Positions 26,799 through 35,667 of a stretch of DNA of 49,978 nucleotides are shown here, piece after piece (position 1 is the first letter of the stretch; each line of letters starts with the position of its first letter). The notes below the pieces were generated by a model. That model saw only the letters and a program-made list of their open reading frames with translations. It had not been told where the DNA came from and made no database searches. The stretch lies in NCBI GenBank assembly GCA_910577335.1, contig CAJTMJ010000023.1, positions 1 through 49,978 of the forward strand, given 5' to 3'. Made by a program: the position numbers and the translations under genes. The stretch comes from an uncultured Duncaniella sp. Lineage in GTDB: Bacteria; Bacteroidota; Bacteroidia; Bacteroidales; Muribaculaceae.

Positions 26799-27764
26799 AT
26801 GCGCTCTTATCAGAAGAAATTATCATTATCATTGATAATTGTTTTGTCAATGTTAAACTGCGACGCACAGAGCATCGAGAAGATAAAATATGGAGATTTT
26901 TCATCGTGGGTTACACGTCATTTGCATGAATCGGCTGTGATTGGCGGTAACGATAAGACTGTATATGAGATAGGTCCGACGCAAACCATAGAGGGGAATA
27001 AGCCCTACTCCAACACGGGAGGATCACCTTGGGGCACAAGCAATGTTTATGCTAAAGTGTCAGGAGTTGTCAAGACTTCCAATGCAGTGTATCCCCATGA
27101 TAGAGGCGGCGGTAACAAATGTGCCAAAATGTGTGCCAAGATCGAGACTGTAAAAGTACTCGGGCTTATTAATATGGATGTAATGGTTGCCGGGTCGATA
27201 TTTTTAGGGCACATGTTCGAGCCTATAACATCCACAAAGAACCCATATAGCAAAATGGAGATGGGAGTGCCGTTCACGAAACGTCCGAAGGCTTTGGTCT
27301 TCGACTATAAAGTGGATATGCCTGAAGTGGACTACAGGATAAAGTCGTCGGGATTTGGCTCTAAAAAGAAGATTCCGGGGCATGATGACGCAGTGGTGTT
27401 TCTGTTCCTGCAGCGCAGGTGGGAAGATAAGGATGGGAATATACATGCCAAGCGTGTAGGCACTGCCGGGAAACTGTTTTCAAGCTCCTCAAACTGGGTG
27501 AATGGTTATAAATTGCCTATTATATATGGTGATGCGTCAACTGATAAGTCATTTGCTCCCTACCTGCGATTCAGGAATGACGACAGGGCATATTATGCGA
27601 GGAATTCCAAGGGGAAGATGACCAAGATAATTGAGGAAGGATGGGATGATCCCGATGCAGTTCCAACCCATTTGGTGATGATGTTCTCGTCAGGTAACGG
27701 CGAGGCATACGTGGGGACCGAGGGGTTGACACTTTATGTGGATAATGTCGGTTTTGCATATTGA
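26799..27764 (+). CDS. Secreted PCMD-domain protein
   Basis: Started at the ATG at 26799 the product is 321 residues with a signal peptide (SLSLIIVLSMLNCDAQS); an upstream in-frame start at 26757 would put 14 extra residues before it. The mature part has the layout of PCMD (putative carbohydrate metabolism) proteins: an early KIKYGDFSSWVTR, then a beta-sandwich with PYSNTGGSPWGTSNVYAK, KALVFDYKVDMP and the terminal LTLYVDNVGFAY, the typical carbohydrate-binding-module-like ending. Probably exported and glycan-related; LSMLNC could be read as a lipobox, so lipid anchoring is possible. It is 23 bases before trmN6 and may be co-transcribed. Confidence 0.8.
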   Translation: MRSYQKKLSLSLIIVLSMLNCDAQSIEKIKYGDFSSWVTRHLHESAVIGGNDKTVYEIGPTQTIEGNKPYSNTGGSPWGTSNVYAKVSGVVKTSNAVYPHDRGGGNKCAKMCAKIETVKVLGLINMDVMVAGSIFLGHMFEPITSTKNPYSKMEMGVPFTKRPKALVFDYKVDMPEVDYRIKSSGFGSKKKIPGHDDAVVFLFLQRRWEDKDGNIHAKRVGTAGKLFSSSSNWVNGYKLPIIYGDASTDKSFAPYLRFRNDDRAYYARNSKGKMTKIIEEGWDDPDAVPTHLVMMFSSGNGEAYVGTEGLTLYVDNVGFAY

Positions 27765-27787
27765 TTTTAGATGTATAAGGAGTTTTA

Positions 27788-28507
27788 ATGGGACAGTTTA
27801 GATTTAAACGGTTTTCTATTGACGATTCCCGCTGCGGGATGAAAGTGGGTACGGACGGGGTGCTTCTTGGCGCTTGGGCGGATGTTGAGGGTGTAAAGAA
27901 TGTGATTGACATAGGGTGTGGCAGCGGATTGATCTCATTAATGATGGCGCAGCGGATTCCGGATGCGGATATAGTCGGTGTGGAGATTGATGGAGATGCT
28001 TGTATGGATGCCATATCAAATGTGGAATCGTCCCCTTGGCGTGAGCGTATAAGGATTGTGAATTGCGACATAGCTGATTTTAATGAGGTTATGAAATCGC
28101 CGCTGCTTATATTGTCAAATCCGCCATTTTTTACAGAGGCATTACATTCTCCTGACTCAACACGGTCGTTGGCGCGTCACGGAGAAGAATTTGGCGTGAA
28201 AGAGCTTGTGGAATTGTCGGCGGGTTTTATGCGTTCAGAGTCTGACTCTTTGGCATTCATAGCGCCTGCCGGGAGAGATGATGAGATCGAGTTTATGTTG
28301 TCGCTTCATAGATTGGAGGTCAGAAGGCGCACCACAGTGTATTCCCGTGAGGGTAAGGCTCCGTTCAGAAGCTTGTGGCAAGTAGGCAAGGATAGAGGAG
28401 TTGATGGGGGTTCTATTGAAAATTCGTACCTTTGCATAAGAGATAAGGAAAATCATCTCACAAAAGAGTATCTAAATCTCACATCAGATTTTTATTTAGA
28501 CAAGTAA
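27788..28507 (+). CDS. tRNA1(Val) (adenine37-N6)-methyltransferase, TrmN6-like
   Basis: The 239-residue protein shows the TrmN6/YfiC pattern: N-terminal FRFKRFSIDDSRCGMKVGTDGVLLGAW, the SAM-binding VIDIGCGSGLISLMMAQR near residues 41-58, and the N6-adenine catalytic NPPFF near residues 112-116. It methylates A37 of tRNA-Val. An AAGGAG sequence lies 5 bases before the ATG, unusual for this window. The stop overlaps the start of the next gene (TAATG at 28505-28509). Confidence 0.9.
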   Translation: MGQFRFKRFSIDDSRCGMKVGTDGVLLGAWADVEGVKNVIDIGCGSGLISLMMAQRIPDADIVGVEIDGDACMDAISNVESSPWRERIRIVNCDIADFNEVMKSPLLILSNPPFFTEALHSPDSTRSLARHGEEFGVKELVELSAGFMRSESDSLAFIAPAGRDDEIEFMLSLHRLEVRRRTTVYSREGKAPFRSLWQVGKDRGVDGGSIENSYLCIRDKENHLTKEYLNLTSDFYLDK

Positions 28508-29403
28508 TGATAAAAGATTTAAAAGATTTAGCGTTGAGATATGGGTATCCTCAACGGATATTGATATTTTTTGGCATAACCTTAATGTCGTTGGTGATTG
28601 CGGCGATTATAATGGGCATAGTGACCTCGGGTGGTGTCAGCACACTGAGTTTGCGCATATCCACCTTGGTTCAGGATGTGATGTTGTTTATTCTGCCCGC
28701 TGTGATCACAGCTGTAATGGTAACACCTTATCCCGGGGAACTGTTAGCTATCAATAGGGGTACGAGTGTAAATTTATTAATAATAGTCGTGCTGACATTC
28801 GTCGTGTCGCTCCCGTCAATGAATGCGTTAGTGGCATGGAATGAGTCGCTGACATTGCCGGCGGCATTGTCGGGTGTCGAGCAGTGGATGCGTGAGTCGG
28901 AGAACGCTGCCAAGGGGGCGGTCGAAATGCTTCTTGGCGGGACCTCGGTGGGTGACCTTGTGGTAAGTATTCTGATAGTTGGTGTGTTGGCTGGGTTCAG
29001 CGAGGAGATTTTTTTCAGAGGCGGTTTGCAACGTCTGCTTGCAAGCGGAAGGATGAGCCCCCATGCGGCAATATGGTTGACGGCTTTCATATTCAGCTCA
29101 TTCCATGTGCAATTTTTCGGCTTTTTCCCACGATTGCTTTTAGGTGCCTATTTCGGCTATCTCCTATGGTGGTCACGTTCGATATGGCTTCCGGTTTTTG
29201 CGCATATCCTCAATAACAGTACGGTGGTTTACGCATCATGGCATAATAGGGTGTATGGCGAAGGTGAAGGTTCAGGCTTGGATACTTTCGGGGCTGAATC
29301 GGTATGGATGATATTGCTGTCAATTATGTTTGTCGCATTATGTCTCATTGCCATGAAGAAAATATCTGACATGCGGGTGAGAAATAATGAAAATAAGTAT
29401 TAA
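28507..29403 (+). CDS. CPBP-family intramembrane glutamic endopeptidase
   Basis: The 298-residue membrane protein has about eight hydrophobic segments. The CPBP (Abi/CAAX-protease-like) motifs are all present: EEIFFRGGLQRLL near residues 166-178, FSSFHVQFFGFFPRLLLG near 197-214 and HILNNS near 232. Such proteases cleave within the membrane; in bacteria they are linked to peptide maturation and self-immunity, but the substrate here is unknown. Start and upstream stop overlap by one base, so it is coupled to the methyltransferase gene. Confidence 0.9.
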   Translation: MIKDLKDLALRYGYPQRILIFFGITLMSLVIAAIIMGIVTSGGVSTLSLRISTLVQDVMLFILPAVITAVMVTPYPGELLAINRGTSVNLLIIVVLTFVVSLPSMNALVAWNESLTLPAALSGVEQWMRESENAAKGAVEMLLGGTSVGDLVVSILIVGVLAGFSEEIFFRGGLQRLLASGRMSPHAAIWLTAFIFSSFHVQFFGFFPRLLLGAYFGYLLWWSRSIWLPVFAHILNNSTVVYASWHNRVYGEGEGSGLDTFGAESVWMILLSIMFVALCLIAMKKISDMRVRNNENKY

Positions 29404-29426
29404 TTTTGCGCCCTAAATCTTAGGAA

Positions 29427-30392
29427 ATGTCCGTATCATTATCACAAATTAGCAATCGCTATTCTCAGTTTGGCGAAGATGTCAAGAACCTGTTTGCAAT
29501 AGTGCTTGGGATGGCAATATATACGATAGGGTTCTGTGTGTTTATTTTGCCGCATCACATAGTCATAGGCGGTATGGCTGGTTTTGGCACATTGGTGTAT
29601 TATGTCACCTCAGGTTTTGTCCCGGTGGCAGCAGCCATGTATGGCACTAATATCCTGTTGCTGATATTCGGCTATAAGTATCTCGGGAAAGGGTTTGTGT
29701 TCCGGACTATTTTCGGAGCGACATTGCTTTCGCTGATGATAGGTAGTGTGGAGGGGGATTTCACGTCTCACCCGCCTATTGTGGCTGACACGACAATGAG
29801 TGTGATAATGGGAGCTATGCTGATAGGATTGGGTATTGGCGTGTATTACAGCCATCATGGCACAGCCGGCGGCACAGATATAGTCGCAGCGATATTGTCA
29901 ACGGTAAGCGATATCACCGTTGGACGTGTGATGATGATAATAGATATGTCAATAGTGGCTTTGTCGTTTTTCCTTCCATTTGACGGTGACCTTGAAGAGA
30001 GGGTGCAGCTTCGTGTGGAGACCATAATATATGGTTGGATTGCCATATTCCTGTATTCTTATATCACGGATAAGTTTCTGAGTGCCGGACGTCAGACAGT
30101 GCAGTTCATAATACTGTCAGACAAATGGGAGGTTATAGCCGACAGAATAACCCATGAAACCGGACGAGGAGTCACCACATGGGACTGTGAGGGGTATTGG
30201 ACTAAGACTGGACGGCAATTGATGCTAGTGTGGTGCCGGGAGATGGATACCTATCAAATATACAGGATAGTCAAGGAGGAAGACCAAGACGCATATATAA
30301 CAAATTCATTTGTGCGCAGCGTTTACGGCAATGGTTTTGACACGCTGAAACTCAAAAAACGAAAAGCCAGAAGGATAGGTAATAAAAAATAA
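29427..30392 (+). CDS. YitT-family membrane protein (DUF161/DUF2179)
   Basis: The 321-residue protein starts with five to six transmembrane helices (from AIVLGMAIYTIGFCVFILP to SIVALSFFLPF), including the repeated glycine-rich GGMAGFGTL and GTAGGTDIVAAIL motifs of the DUF161 repeat, and ends with a cytoplasmic DUF2179 domain (QFIILSDKWEVIADRITHETGRG). Family function is unresolved. It lies 23 bases after the protease gene, but a TAATTTTG -7-like element overlaps the stop of that gene (29401-29408), so it may also have its own promoter. Confidence 0.9.
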   Translation: MSVSLSQISNRYSQFGEDVKNLFAIVLGMAIYTIGFCVFILPHHIVIGGMAGFGTLVYYVTSGFVPVAAAMYGTNILLLIFGYKYLGKGFVFRTIFGATLLSLMIGSVEGDFTSHPPIVADTTMSVIMGAMLIGLGIGVYYSHHGTAGGTDIVAAILSTVSDITVGRVMMIIDMSIVALSFFLPFDGDLEERVQLRVETIIYGWIAIFLYSYITDKFLSAGRQTVQFIILSDKWEVIADRITHETGRGVTTWDCEGYWTKTGRQLMLVWCREMDTYQIYRIVKEEDQDAYITNSFVRSVYGNGFDTLKLKKRKARRIGNKK

Positions 30393-30429
30393 GATATGCG
30401 CTCGGAAGGGCGCATATCTTATTTTTTAT
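30382..30429. terminator. Bidirectional terminator between YitT and C1 peptidase genes
   Basis: Perfect 20-base arms (30382-30401 and 30410-30429, core AGATATGCGC / GCGCATATCT) with an 8-base loop. The left arm contains the stop codon of the YitT gene. Confidence 0.9.
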
Positions 30430-30449
30430 CGGGTTAGAAGATGAACGGA

Positions 30450-31859
30450 TTATTCTTCAGGAGCAAACATGGGATCCCACGGCGGAAGCAGTATGGGTTG
30501 CTGCTTTAAGATTTTCTGAATCTTGGGATCAACATATTTTTTGTTTACAACCACACGGAACATGTATTCGTTAAACCATTCGTCGGTCATGATGAGGTGT
30601 CCGTCGTTGGCACCATTGCCCCAGCTGTTTTCAACCAACCATTTCTTTGGCTTGCCGTTTTCGTCAAGGTCAACAGCTACGAGGGTCATGGCATGAGATG
30701 ATGCGCTCGAATGAGTGCGGATGCGGTCGGCTTTATTCATTCCAAACTTGGTCCCTAAAAGAGAATCGTAGTCGAAGTTGTTTATGTCGAGGAGTCCGCG
30801 TTCTCTGTCTATGAATTTGTTTACGTCGCAAGAGAAATACATGGCATTGTTATCCTTTATGGATGCTATAGCCATCTCCTTGATATCTTCAATGGGGAGG
30901 TTGACGTAAGTCCAGTTTTTGCCATCGTAAGAATGACGGTCAAATTCGATCTCATAGTTCTTGTAATATTCACGGGAGGGATCGTTCATGAACATCACAT
31001 AGTCGTTTTTGAGGTCATTGCCGGCAAATTCCTTATAGAAAGAGAGCGGGGTATAGGTCTTGGTCTCGATAGCTTTGCCGTCTTTGTCGCGGCGAGTCCA
31101 TGTGAATTCAGTGGGGGGAACGCCGAGGTTGAGTGCGAGTATGCGATATACTTCGCCGAGCATTTCAAGTTTTTTGGCGTTCAATGCTTTTTTGTCGGCA
31201 CCGTCAGCAGCCATCTTACGCAGTGTCAAGCCATCCTCTCTGAGGCGAAGACCTAAGAGCTGACGCATTTTTGAGGTGCTCTTACTGCTTGCTGTTTCAC
31301 CCATTATTTCAATGGGAACGACGCCATATTTCATAAGGTTGTCGGCTATACCTGTATATTGTCCACCATCGGAGAGCGGTGCGGAGAAGAGCCAGTCTAC
31401 AGTTCTGTCATCTGCCGGACGGTCGGAGGTGTCAATGATGCCCTGAAGGAAAAGATTTGATTTTTCAAGTTGATCCCAGAAGAAATTATAGTTCTGTGAA
31501 AGCTCGAGCTTAGGCAAATTGTGTTCAGCCATCATTTGTGCTCTGAGAACATTCAGTCCGGTAAACAACCAGCAGCGTCCTGAAGAGCGTTGATTGGTGA
31601 TCCCTTTGCTGGGGACACGGTGTGAAAAATGGTCGTCGAAATTGTTGCGGTTTTCCGAATTTACAGCAAGTACGGCTAATGAATTATTTGCGATGGCGTT
31701 GTGAATAGCCTTATTTGCCGGGGTGGCTTCGTAGGATTTGCGGATCTGTTCGATGGCTTGCGGTGACAGCCCACCGTTTTTGTCAATGGGCGTTGCTGCA
31801 TATATTGGTGATAATGCGGCAATTACCAATGATGTGGCTAATAAATAAGGATGTTTCAT
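30450..31859 (-). CDS. Exported C1-family cysteine peptidase (aminopeptidase C / bleomycin hydrolase-like)
   Basis: The 469-residue protein has a signal peptide (LLATSLVIAALSPIYA), which cytoplasmic PepC lacks, then the C1B papain fold. The catalytic Cys lies in QRSSGRCWLFTGLNVLR near residue 95, the His in SSHAMTLVAVD near 390, and the Asn in VENSWGN near 412. The C-terminus (LPPWDPMFAPEE) is like the regulatory tail that makes bleomycin hydrolases aminopeptidases. Probably a periplasmic or surface peptidase that trims peptides. A -7 element TAATTTTG is on the minus strand at 31904-31911. Confidence 0.92.
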   Translation of the reverse strand: MKHPYLLATSLVIAALSPIYAATPIDKNGGLSPQAIEQIRKSYEATPANKAIHNAIANNSLAVLAVNSENRNNFDDHFSHRVPSKGITNQRSSGRCWLFTGLNVLRAQMMAEHNLPKLELSQNYNFFWDQLEKSNLFLQGIIDTSDRPADDRTVDWLFSAPLSDGGQYTGIADNLMKYGVVPIEIMGETASSKSTSKMRQLLGLRLREDGLTLRKMAADGADKKALNAKKLEMLGEVYRILALNLGVPPTEFTWTRRDKDGKAIETKTYTPLSFYKEFAGNDLKNDYVMFMNDPSREYYKNYEIEFDRHSYDGKNWTYVNLPIEDIKEMAIASIKDNNAMYFSCDVNKFIDRERGLLDINNFDYDSLLGTKFGMNKADRIRTHSSASSHAMTLVAVDLDENGKPKKWLVENSWGNGANDGHLIMTDEWFNEYMFRVVVNKKYVDPKIQKILKQQPILLPPWDPMFAPEE

Positions 31860-31980
31860 GTTGAAGATTAAAGTTAATTATAATGTGATTGGAATGATAA
31901 ACGCAAAATTAATTTTTTTCGGGATATTTTGCAAAAATATCAATATGTTTAAAGATGATGATTAAAAAATGGGCTGAATG

Positions 31981-32012
31981 TTTGCAGAATTGGAAAAAAG
32001 ATTATACCTTTG
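31981..32012 (+). promoter_or_regulatory. tRNA-Cys promoter
   Basis: TTTG at 31981-31984 and TACCTTTG at 32005-32012 are spaced by 20 bases, a complete Bacteroidota promoter 20 bases before the tRNA. Confidence 0.8.
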
Positions 32013-32031
32013 CACCGCAAAACCACGATAT

Positions 32032-32102
32032 GGTTCCTTGGCCGAGTGGTTAGGCGCCGGTCTGCAAAACCGTTTACAGCAGTTCGAATCTGCTAGGAAC
32101 CT
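32032..32102 (+). tRNA. tRNA-Cys (anticodon GCA)
   Basis: The 7-base acceptor stem GGTTCCT (32032-32038) pairs with AGGAACC (32095-32101). The D-arm GGCCGAGTGGTTAGGC, anticodon GCA at 32064-32066 in the loop CTGCAAA, and T-arm with GTTCGAATC are present. CCA is not encoded, as usual in Bacteroidales. It has its own promoter and terminator and marks the boundary between the housekeeping block and the patchwork to its right. Confidence 0.95.
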
Positions 32103-32106
32103 CAGA

Positions 32107-32145
32107 AAATAATGCGACATTTCCCAAAGAGATGCCGCATTATTT
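32107..32145 (+). terminator. Terminator after tRNA-Cys
   Basis: Arms AAATAATGCGACAT (32107-32120) and ATGCCGCATTATTT (32132-32145) pair with one mismatch, followed by further T residues. Confidence 0.8.
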
Positions 32146-32321
32146 TTTTTGCTATTGGCATATTTTGGGTTGATATATTTTGGGGTCAGTGGATAATGCA
32201 GTTTTGAGAAAATATCTTTAAATTTGTGGCTGAAGAGACTGTGCTTGCGTATGGTGTTGCAGTCCGCTCTTCTGCATATATTAATCTGCTCTATCGGACT
32301 GTGGAGCAAAATAAAAAGATT

Positions 32322-32933
32322 ATGAGTAACGAAATTCTATACATACTCTTGCCGGAATATGCCGCGCATGAGATTGTGTATCTCTCGCAGGCTGTTGCCT
32401 CAGATGAGTTTGCCATGAAGGAGAATCCTAAGTATGTCAATAAGGTTGTGGCTCCCACTATGGAGCCGGTCAAGTCAATAGGCGGGTTCCGCACGATGCC
32501 GGATTACTCGTTTGAGACGATGCCCGATGATTATGCCGCACTGGTGCTGATTGGTGGTTTCGGATGGAGCAAGCCTTTTGCAGAACAAGTCGTGCCGATT
32601 GTCAAAAAAGCTGTTGAAAAAGGGAAGATTGTCGGTGCGATATGCAATGCGGCATCGTGGATGGCAAAACATGGTTTCCTCAATGCTGTGAAACATACCG
32701 GCAACGGTTTGGAGCAACTGAAAATATGGGGTGGAGAAAACTATACTAATTCCGAAGGTTATATACATGCGCAAGCCGTAAGCGATGGCAACATAGTTAC
32801 TGCAAACGGTTCTGCAACCCTTGAATTTGCAAGAGAACTTCTCCTATTGCTTGAAAACGACACGCCGGAACGAATCGAAATGTATTATCAGTTCAACAAG
32901 CAGGGATTCTGCACATTATTCTCCCGTAATTAA
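32322..32933 (+). CDS. DJ-1/PfpI family protein
   Basis: Started at the ATG at 32322 the product is 203 residues, the normal size, and begins with the first strand EILYILLPEYAAHEIVYLS; the longer frame upstream adds an unrelated 32 residues over the -7 element TAAATTTG (32219-32226). The nucleophile elbow is VGAICNAASW with Cys near residue 108. Members are type-1 glutamine-amidotransferase-like proteins with deglycase, chaperone or hydratase roles. First gene of a tight three-gene run with the TfoX-like and tautomerase-like genes, gaps of 1-3 bases. Confidence 0.88.
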   Translation: MSNEILYILLPEYAAHEIVYLSQAVASDEFAMKENPKYVNKVVAPTMEPVKSIGGFRTMPDYSFETMPDDYAALVLIGGFGWSKPFAEQVVPIVKKAVEKGKIVGAICNAASWMAKHGFLNAVKHTGNGLEQLKIWGGENYTNSEGYIHAQAVSDGNIVTANGSATLEFARELLLLLENDTPERIEMYYQFNKQGFCTLFSRN

Positions 32934-32936
32934 AAC

Positions 32937-33251
32937 ATGCCCTGTACTGCCGATTTCATTGAGTTCGTCTGCGGCGCACTCGCCCCTTTAGGAGAGGTTC
33001 GTTCCCGCAAAATGATGGGAGATTATGTTATTTATCTGAATGATAAATGTGTAATAACCGCTTGCGACAATATAGCATTTGTCAAAAAACTGCCATGCAT
33101 TGCAGATTTAATGGCTGATGCGGAAACCGGCTATGCTTACAAAGGCGCAAAGGAGGGATATATCCTCGATTTCCGTGACCGACATAAAACACTGAAGGTA
33201 ATAGAGACTTTGTGGAAAGAACTGCCTTTCCCGAAATCCCGGAGGAAATAG
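32937..33251 (+). CDS. TfoX N-terminal-domain protein
   Basis: The 104-residue protein matches the TfoX/Sxy N-terminal domain: FIEFVCGALAPLGEVRSRKM followed by MGDYVIYLNDKCVITACDN and the end YILDFRDRHKTL. In Haemophilus the domain belongs to a competence regulator; stand-alone copies are widespread, with unknown role. It sits 3 bases after the DJ-1 gene and 1 base before the tautomerase gene, so an operon is very likely. Confidence 0.85.
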   Translation: MPCTADFIEFVCGALAPLGEVRSRKMMGDYVIYLNDKCVITACDNIAFVKKLPCIADLMADAETGYAYKGAKEGYILDFRDRHKTLKVIETLWKELPFPKSRRK

Positions 33252-33252
33252 T

Positions 33253-33495
33253 ATGCCATACATATCAATAGAGAGCGGCAGATTGACCGCTGAACAGAAA
33301 AAAGAGCTGATTGAGCGGCTGACAGCAACAGCATCCGAGATTCTTTGCAGAGCAAAGCGCTTTGCGTGTTCCCATATTCCGGAGCAGCTCTTCACCGTCA
33401 CCATCAAAGAGCTGCTGGATGAAAACTTCGGTATCCATAAAAAGAGAGCTATTTTTGTCTGGGAGAAACTTGGAACTGCATCGAGATGGAATTAA
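33253..33495 (+). CDS. 4-oxalocrotonate tautomerase-like protein
   Basis: The 80-residue product starts MPYISIESGRLTAEQKKELI, giving the catalytic N-terminal Pro after Met removal, and shows the beta-alpha-beta layout of 4-OT-like tautomerases. It is slightly longer than classical 4-OT (62 residues). The substrate is unknown. Last complete gene of the DJ-1/TfoX/tautomerase run; its 3' end overlaps a truncated GrpB-like frame. Confidence 0.85.
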   Translation: MPYISIESGRLTAEQKKELIERLTATASEILCRAKRFACSHIPEQLFTVTIKELLDENFGIHKKRAIFVWEKLGTASRWN

Positions 33496-33587
33496 CTACC
33501 ATATCAAATAAGAAAGTCCTTAAATACATGACATTGGAAGAACTTTGGCAATTGTTTCCCATTGTTGATTACCTCTTGTCGGTTTAA
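33486..33587 (+). pseudogene. Truncated GrpB-family start
   Basis: A 33-codon frame overlapping the tautomerase stop encodes a product whose middle reads KYMTLEELWQLFPIV, the usual opening of GrpB-family nucleotidyltransferase-fold proteins in Bacteroidales and Clostridia (recognised from memory). It then runs into unrelated residues and a stop. The rest of the gene (about 150 codons) is absent. Confidence 0.55.
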
Positions 33588-33617
33588 TGGCAAATCCATT
33601 TTGCCTATGTTCGTTTA

Positions 33618-33667
33618 CACGATTGTGCCAAATCTTATATTTTTATACCATATTTGGCACCATCGTG
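33618..33667. terminator. Hairpin between convergent tautomerase and GNAT genes
   Basis: CACGATTGTGCCAAAT (33618-33633) pairs with ATTTGGCACCATCGTG (33652-33667), with one mismatch, around an 18-base A/T-rich loop. No strong T tract follows, so a terminator role is likely but not certain. Confidence 0.55.
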
Positions 33668-33706
33668 AAATTACCCGTGTTTATATTATAATCGAAAATT
33701 TCTATC

Positions 33707-34237
33707 TTATAATTCCTTCTCAAACATTGCAAGGTCAACAATAACGGGCAAACCTTGAAACGCTGTTTCTCTTATTCCTGTAAGTCTATAACCTATATTC
33801 AGATACATATTGAAGGGGCGAGTGTTTTTAACTTGCGTATCAAGTCTTACCTCTTCATATCCATTTGCTTTGCAATATTCTTCAAAAAATGATACGAATA
33901 ATTTCCCAAATCCCCGTTTCCCAAAATCGGGGTCAACTACAAGGGTATGTAAAACGCCAACCTTATCATTCTGTGCAGGGAAAGACCATTCTACCAGTGA
34001 ATATGCCGGAGGTTGCTCCTGATTTATTATCGCCGAGGCAACGACCTTATCATCAATTGTCATGACAAAGAGAGTTTCATCGTTAAGTGCTTTTTCTGCT
34101 GTCTCTCTAATCGGGTAAATATTTGAATCCCATCCAATCGAAACCAATCCGGCTTCTTCCAAAGCATGGAGTTTCTTGTAAATGCCTGCAACCGCATCCA
34201 CATCTTTATGAACAGCTTTTCGGATAATAGTATTCAT
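33707..34237 (-). CDS. GNAT family N-acetyltransferase
   Basis: The 176-residue protein has the GNAT acetyl-CoA motif VVDPDFGKRGFGKLFVSFF near residues 93-111 and a late NTRPFNMYLNIGYRLTG segment. The substrate is not predictable. It is a single gene on the minus strand with a -7 element TAATTTTG at 34290-34297. Confidence 0.85.
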   Translation of the reverse strand: MNTIIRKAVHKDVDAVAGIYKKLHALEEAGLVSIGWDSNIYPIRETAEKALNDETLFVMTIDDKVVASAIINQEQPPAYSLVEWSFPAQNDKVGVLHTLVVDPDFGKRGFGKLFVSFFEEYCKANGYEEVRLDTQVKNTRPFNMYLNIGYRLTGIRETAFQGLPVIVDLAMFEKEL

Positions 34238-34367
34238 AATATCTTTTTAGTGACCAATTACTTGGAAGAATAGTCTAAGGTTACAATTGCAAAATTACTA
34301 AAAATATGACAAATAGGCATAATGAAGCCTTCCAAAAATGAGCAGGTCGAAAGCAGGATTGGAATCT

Positions 34368-34763
34368 TCACAGATGCCAAATCCTGTCGCGATAGTTTCT
34401 CAGTTCCTTTTCAGTGAACCGAGATATCGCTTTGTCTAATTCACGGAGCATCGCGGCTTTGTCGTCGGGCAATGCTCTCGTGACTGTACTTCCTGATACA
34501 ACTGCGATTCGGGGTAGATTGTCAGCGACACTATATTGATGATGCAGGAGCTGTGAATTGGCTTCGTATGGCGGGTTGCCGTACCTGTCCTGTGAAATGT
34601 GGTTCCAGATATAGTATATCTCGATATTTTTTGTTAATTTTGTGGTGAGCCAGAGTGCTTTGCGCCATGCATCGACTTCGGCAGAACACTTTTGCCACAC
34701 ACCATTGATATAGCAGGTGCTGTCACCAAAACCGCTTGAGATGGCGATGCTTTTAATGTGACA
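34368..34763 (-). pseudogene. 3' fragment of an unrecognised gene
   Basis: An open frame of about 131 codons without an ATG begins just after a stop at 34764-34766. It ends RNYRDRIWHL. The coding look is good (balanced composition; VADNLPRIAVVSGSTVTRAL and LRELDKAISRFTEKEL), yet it begins mid-domain (AISSGFGDSTCYINGVWQK), so it is probably the 3' end of a longer gene whose 5' part is lost. A GTG at 34700 could give a 110-residue product. Family not recognised. Confidence 0.45.
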
Positions 34764-34923
34764 TTATATCGAAGAAGCCAAAGTTGGGTAGGAACAATAG
34801 AATTACCAGAATTTGAATAGTAGAATCAAGATAAAATTCGAAAAGAAATATACCGACAAGTCGTTTGACATTGATATTACAAACTGACCCATACGGACTG
34901 ATGGGCGAAAATTAAGAATGATT

Positions 34924-35604
34924 ATGGAATCGAAATTTTGTCAAAGTTGCGGAATGCCGCTAACAAACGAAATCCTTGGCACGAACGCTGACGGTACGCC
35001 CAACGAGGAGTACTGCATATATTGCTACAAAGATGGCAAGTTCACGCAGGATATGAATATGGAGCAGATGATTGAACACTGCGCTCAGTTCACAGATGAA
35101 ATCAACAAAGGGTCTGGGCAGAACTTGAGCAAGGAGCAGATGAAAGAAATGTTACGCCAATATTTATCCCAGCTCAATCGCTGGAAACAGGGCAACGACT
35201 CAAATCTGATAAAGAAAGCTGAGAAACTACTTGCGGAATGTCCCACAGTGACCATAGCGTCTATCAACGATGACGGCTTCCCTCGTCCTGTACCTATGGC
35301 GAAAGGGGATACAGAGGGATGTGGGGTGATCTGGATGGCAACCGCATCCGACTCTGTGAAGGTCGCTGATTTCAAGCGTAATCCGAAAGCCGGATTATGT
35401 TACGATAAAGACGGGTCAAGTGTTTGCCTGCGTGGCATGGTGGAAATTATCGACGATGATAAGGTACGCAAGGAAAAATGGCAGGATTGGTATATAAATC
35501 ATTTTCCCGGTGGACCATCCGATCCGAACTATGTGCTGCTCCGTTTCGTCGGCACTGACGTCACTATCTGGATTGACCACGAATTTGCTCATGTCTCGAT
35601 ATGA
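34924..35604 (+). CDS. Zinc-ribbon protein with FMN-binding split-barrel (pyridoxamine oxidase-like) domain
   Basis: The product is 226 residues from the ATG at 34924 (an ATG two codons earlier is also possible). Residues 4-40 form a zinc ribbon (CQSCGMPL and CIYCYKDG), residues 40-85 are helical, and the rest is a flavin-reductase-like split barrel (ECPTVTIASINDDGFPRPVPM through the terminal DVTIWIDHEFAHV). The layout is common in gut anaerobes for putative FMN- or heme-binding proteins of unknown reaction. Cytoplasmic. Confidence 0.87.
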   Translation: MESKFCQSCGMPLTNEILGTNADGTPNEEYCIYCYKDGKFTQDMNMEQMIEHCAQFTDEINKGSGQNLSKEQMKEMLRQYLSQLNRWKQGNDSNLIKKAEKLLAECPTVTIASINDDGFPRPVPMAKGDTEGCGVIWMATASDSVKVADFKRNPKAGLCYDKDGSSVCLRGMVEIIDDDKVRKEKWQDWYINHFPGGPSDPNYVLLRFVGTDVTIWIDHEFAHVSI

Positions 35605-35633
35605 TCATATATGTATGAATGAATAATCCGGTA

Positions 35634-35641
35634 TAAATTTG
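35634..35641 (+). promoter_or_regulatory. Bacteroidota -7 element before retropepsin-like gene
   Basis: TAAATTTG matches TAnnTTTG, 27 bases before the ATG at 35668. Confidence 0.55.
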
Positions 35642-35667
35642 CTATACTACATTAAATTTAATTCATC

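Noticed and set aside
32032..32102. tRNA-Cys as the attachment site of the mobilisable element
   Set aside because: No copy of the tRNA 3' end is seen near the integrase (40.0-40.3 kb), and 8 kb of unrelated genes lie between.
32226..32321. Extended N-terminus of the DJ-1/PfpI protein
   Set aside because: The extra 32 residues are unlike the family and begin on a -7 promoter element; the ATG at 32322 starts the first strand of the fold.
34767..34917. Short coding-like frame ending in KKYTDKSFDIDITN before the zinc-ribbon gene
   Set aside because: It has an in-frame stop close upstream, no start codon, and no family; at most a tiny remnant.
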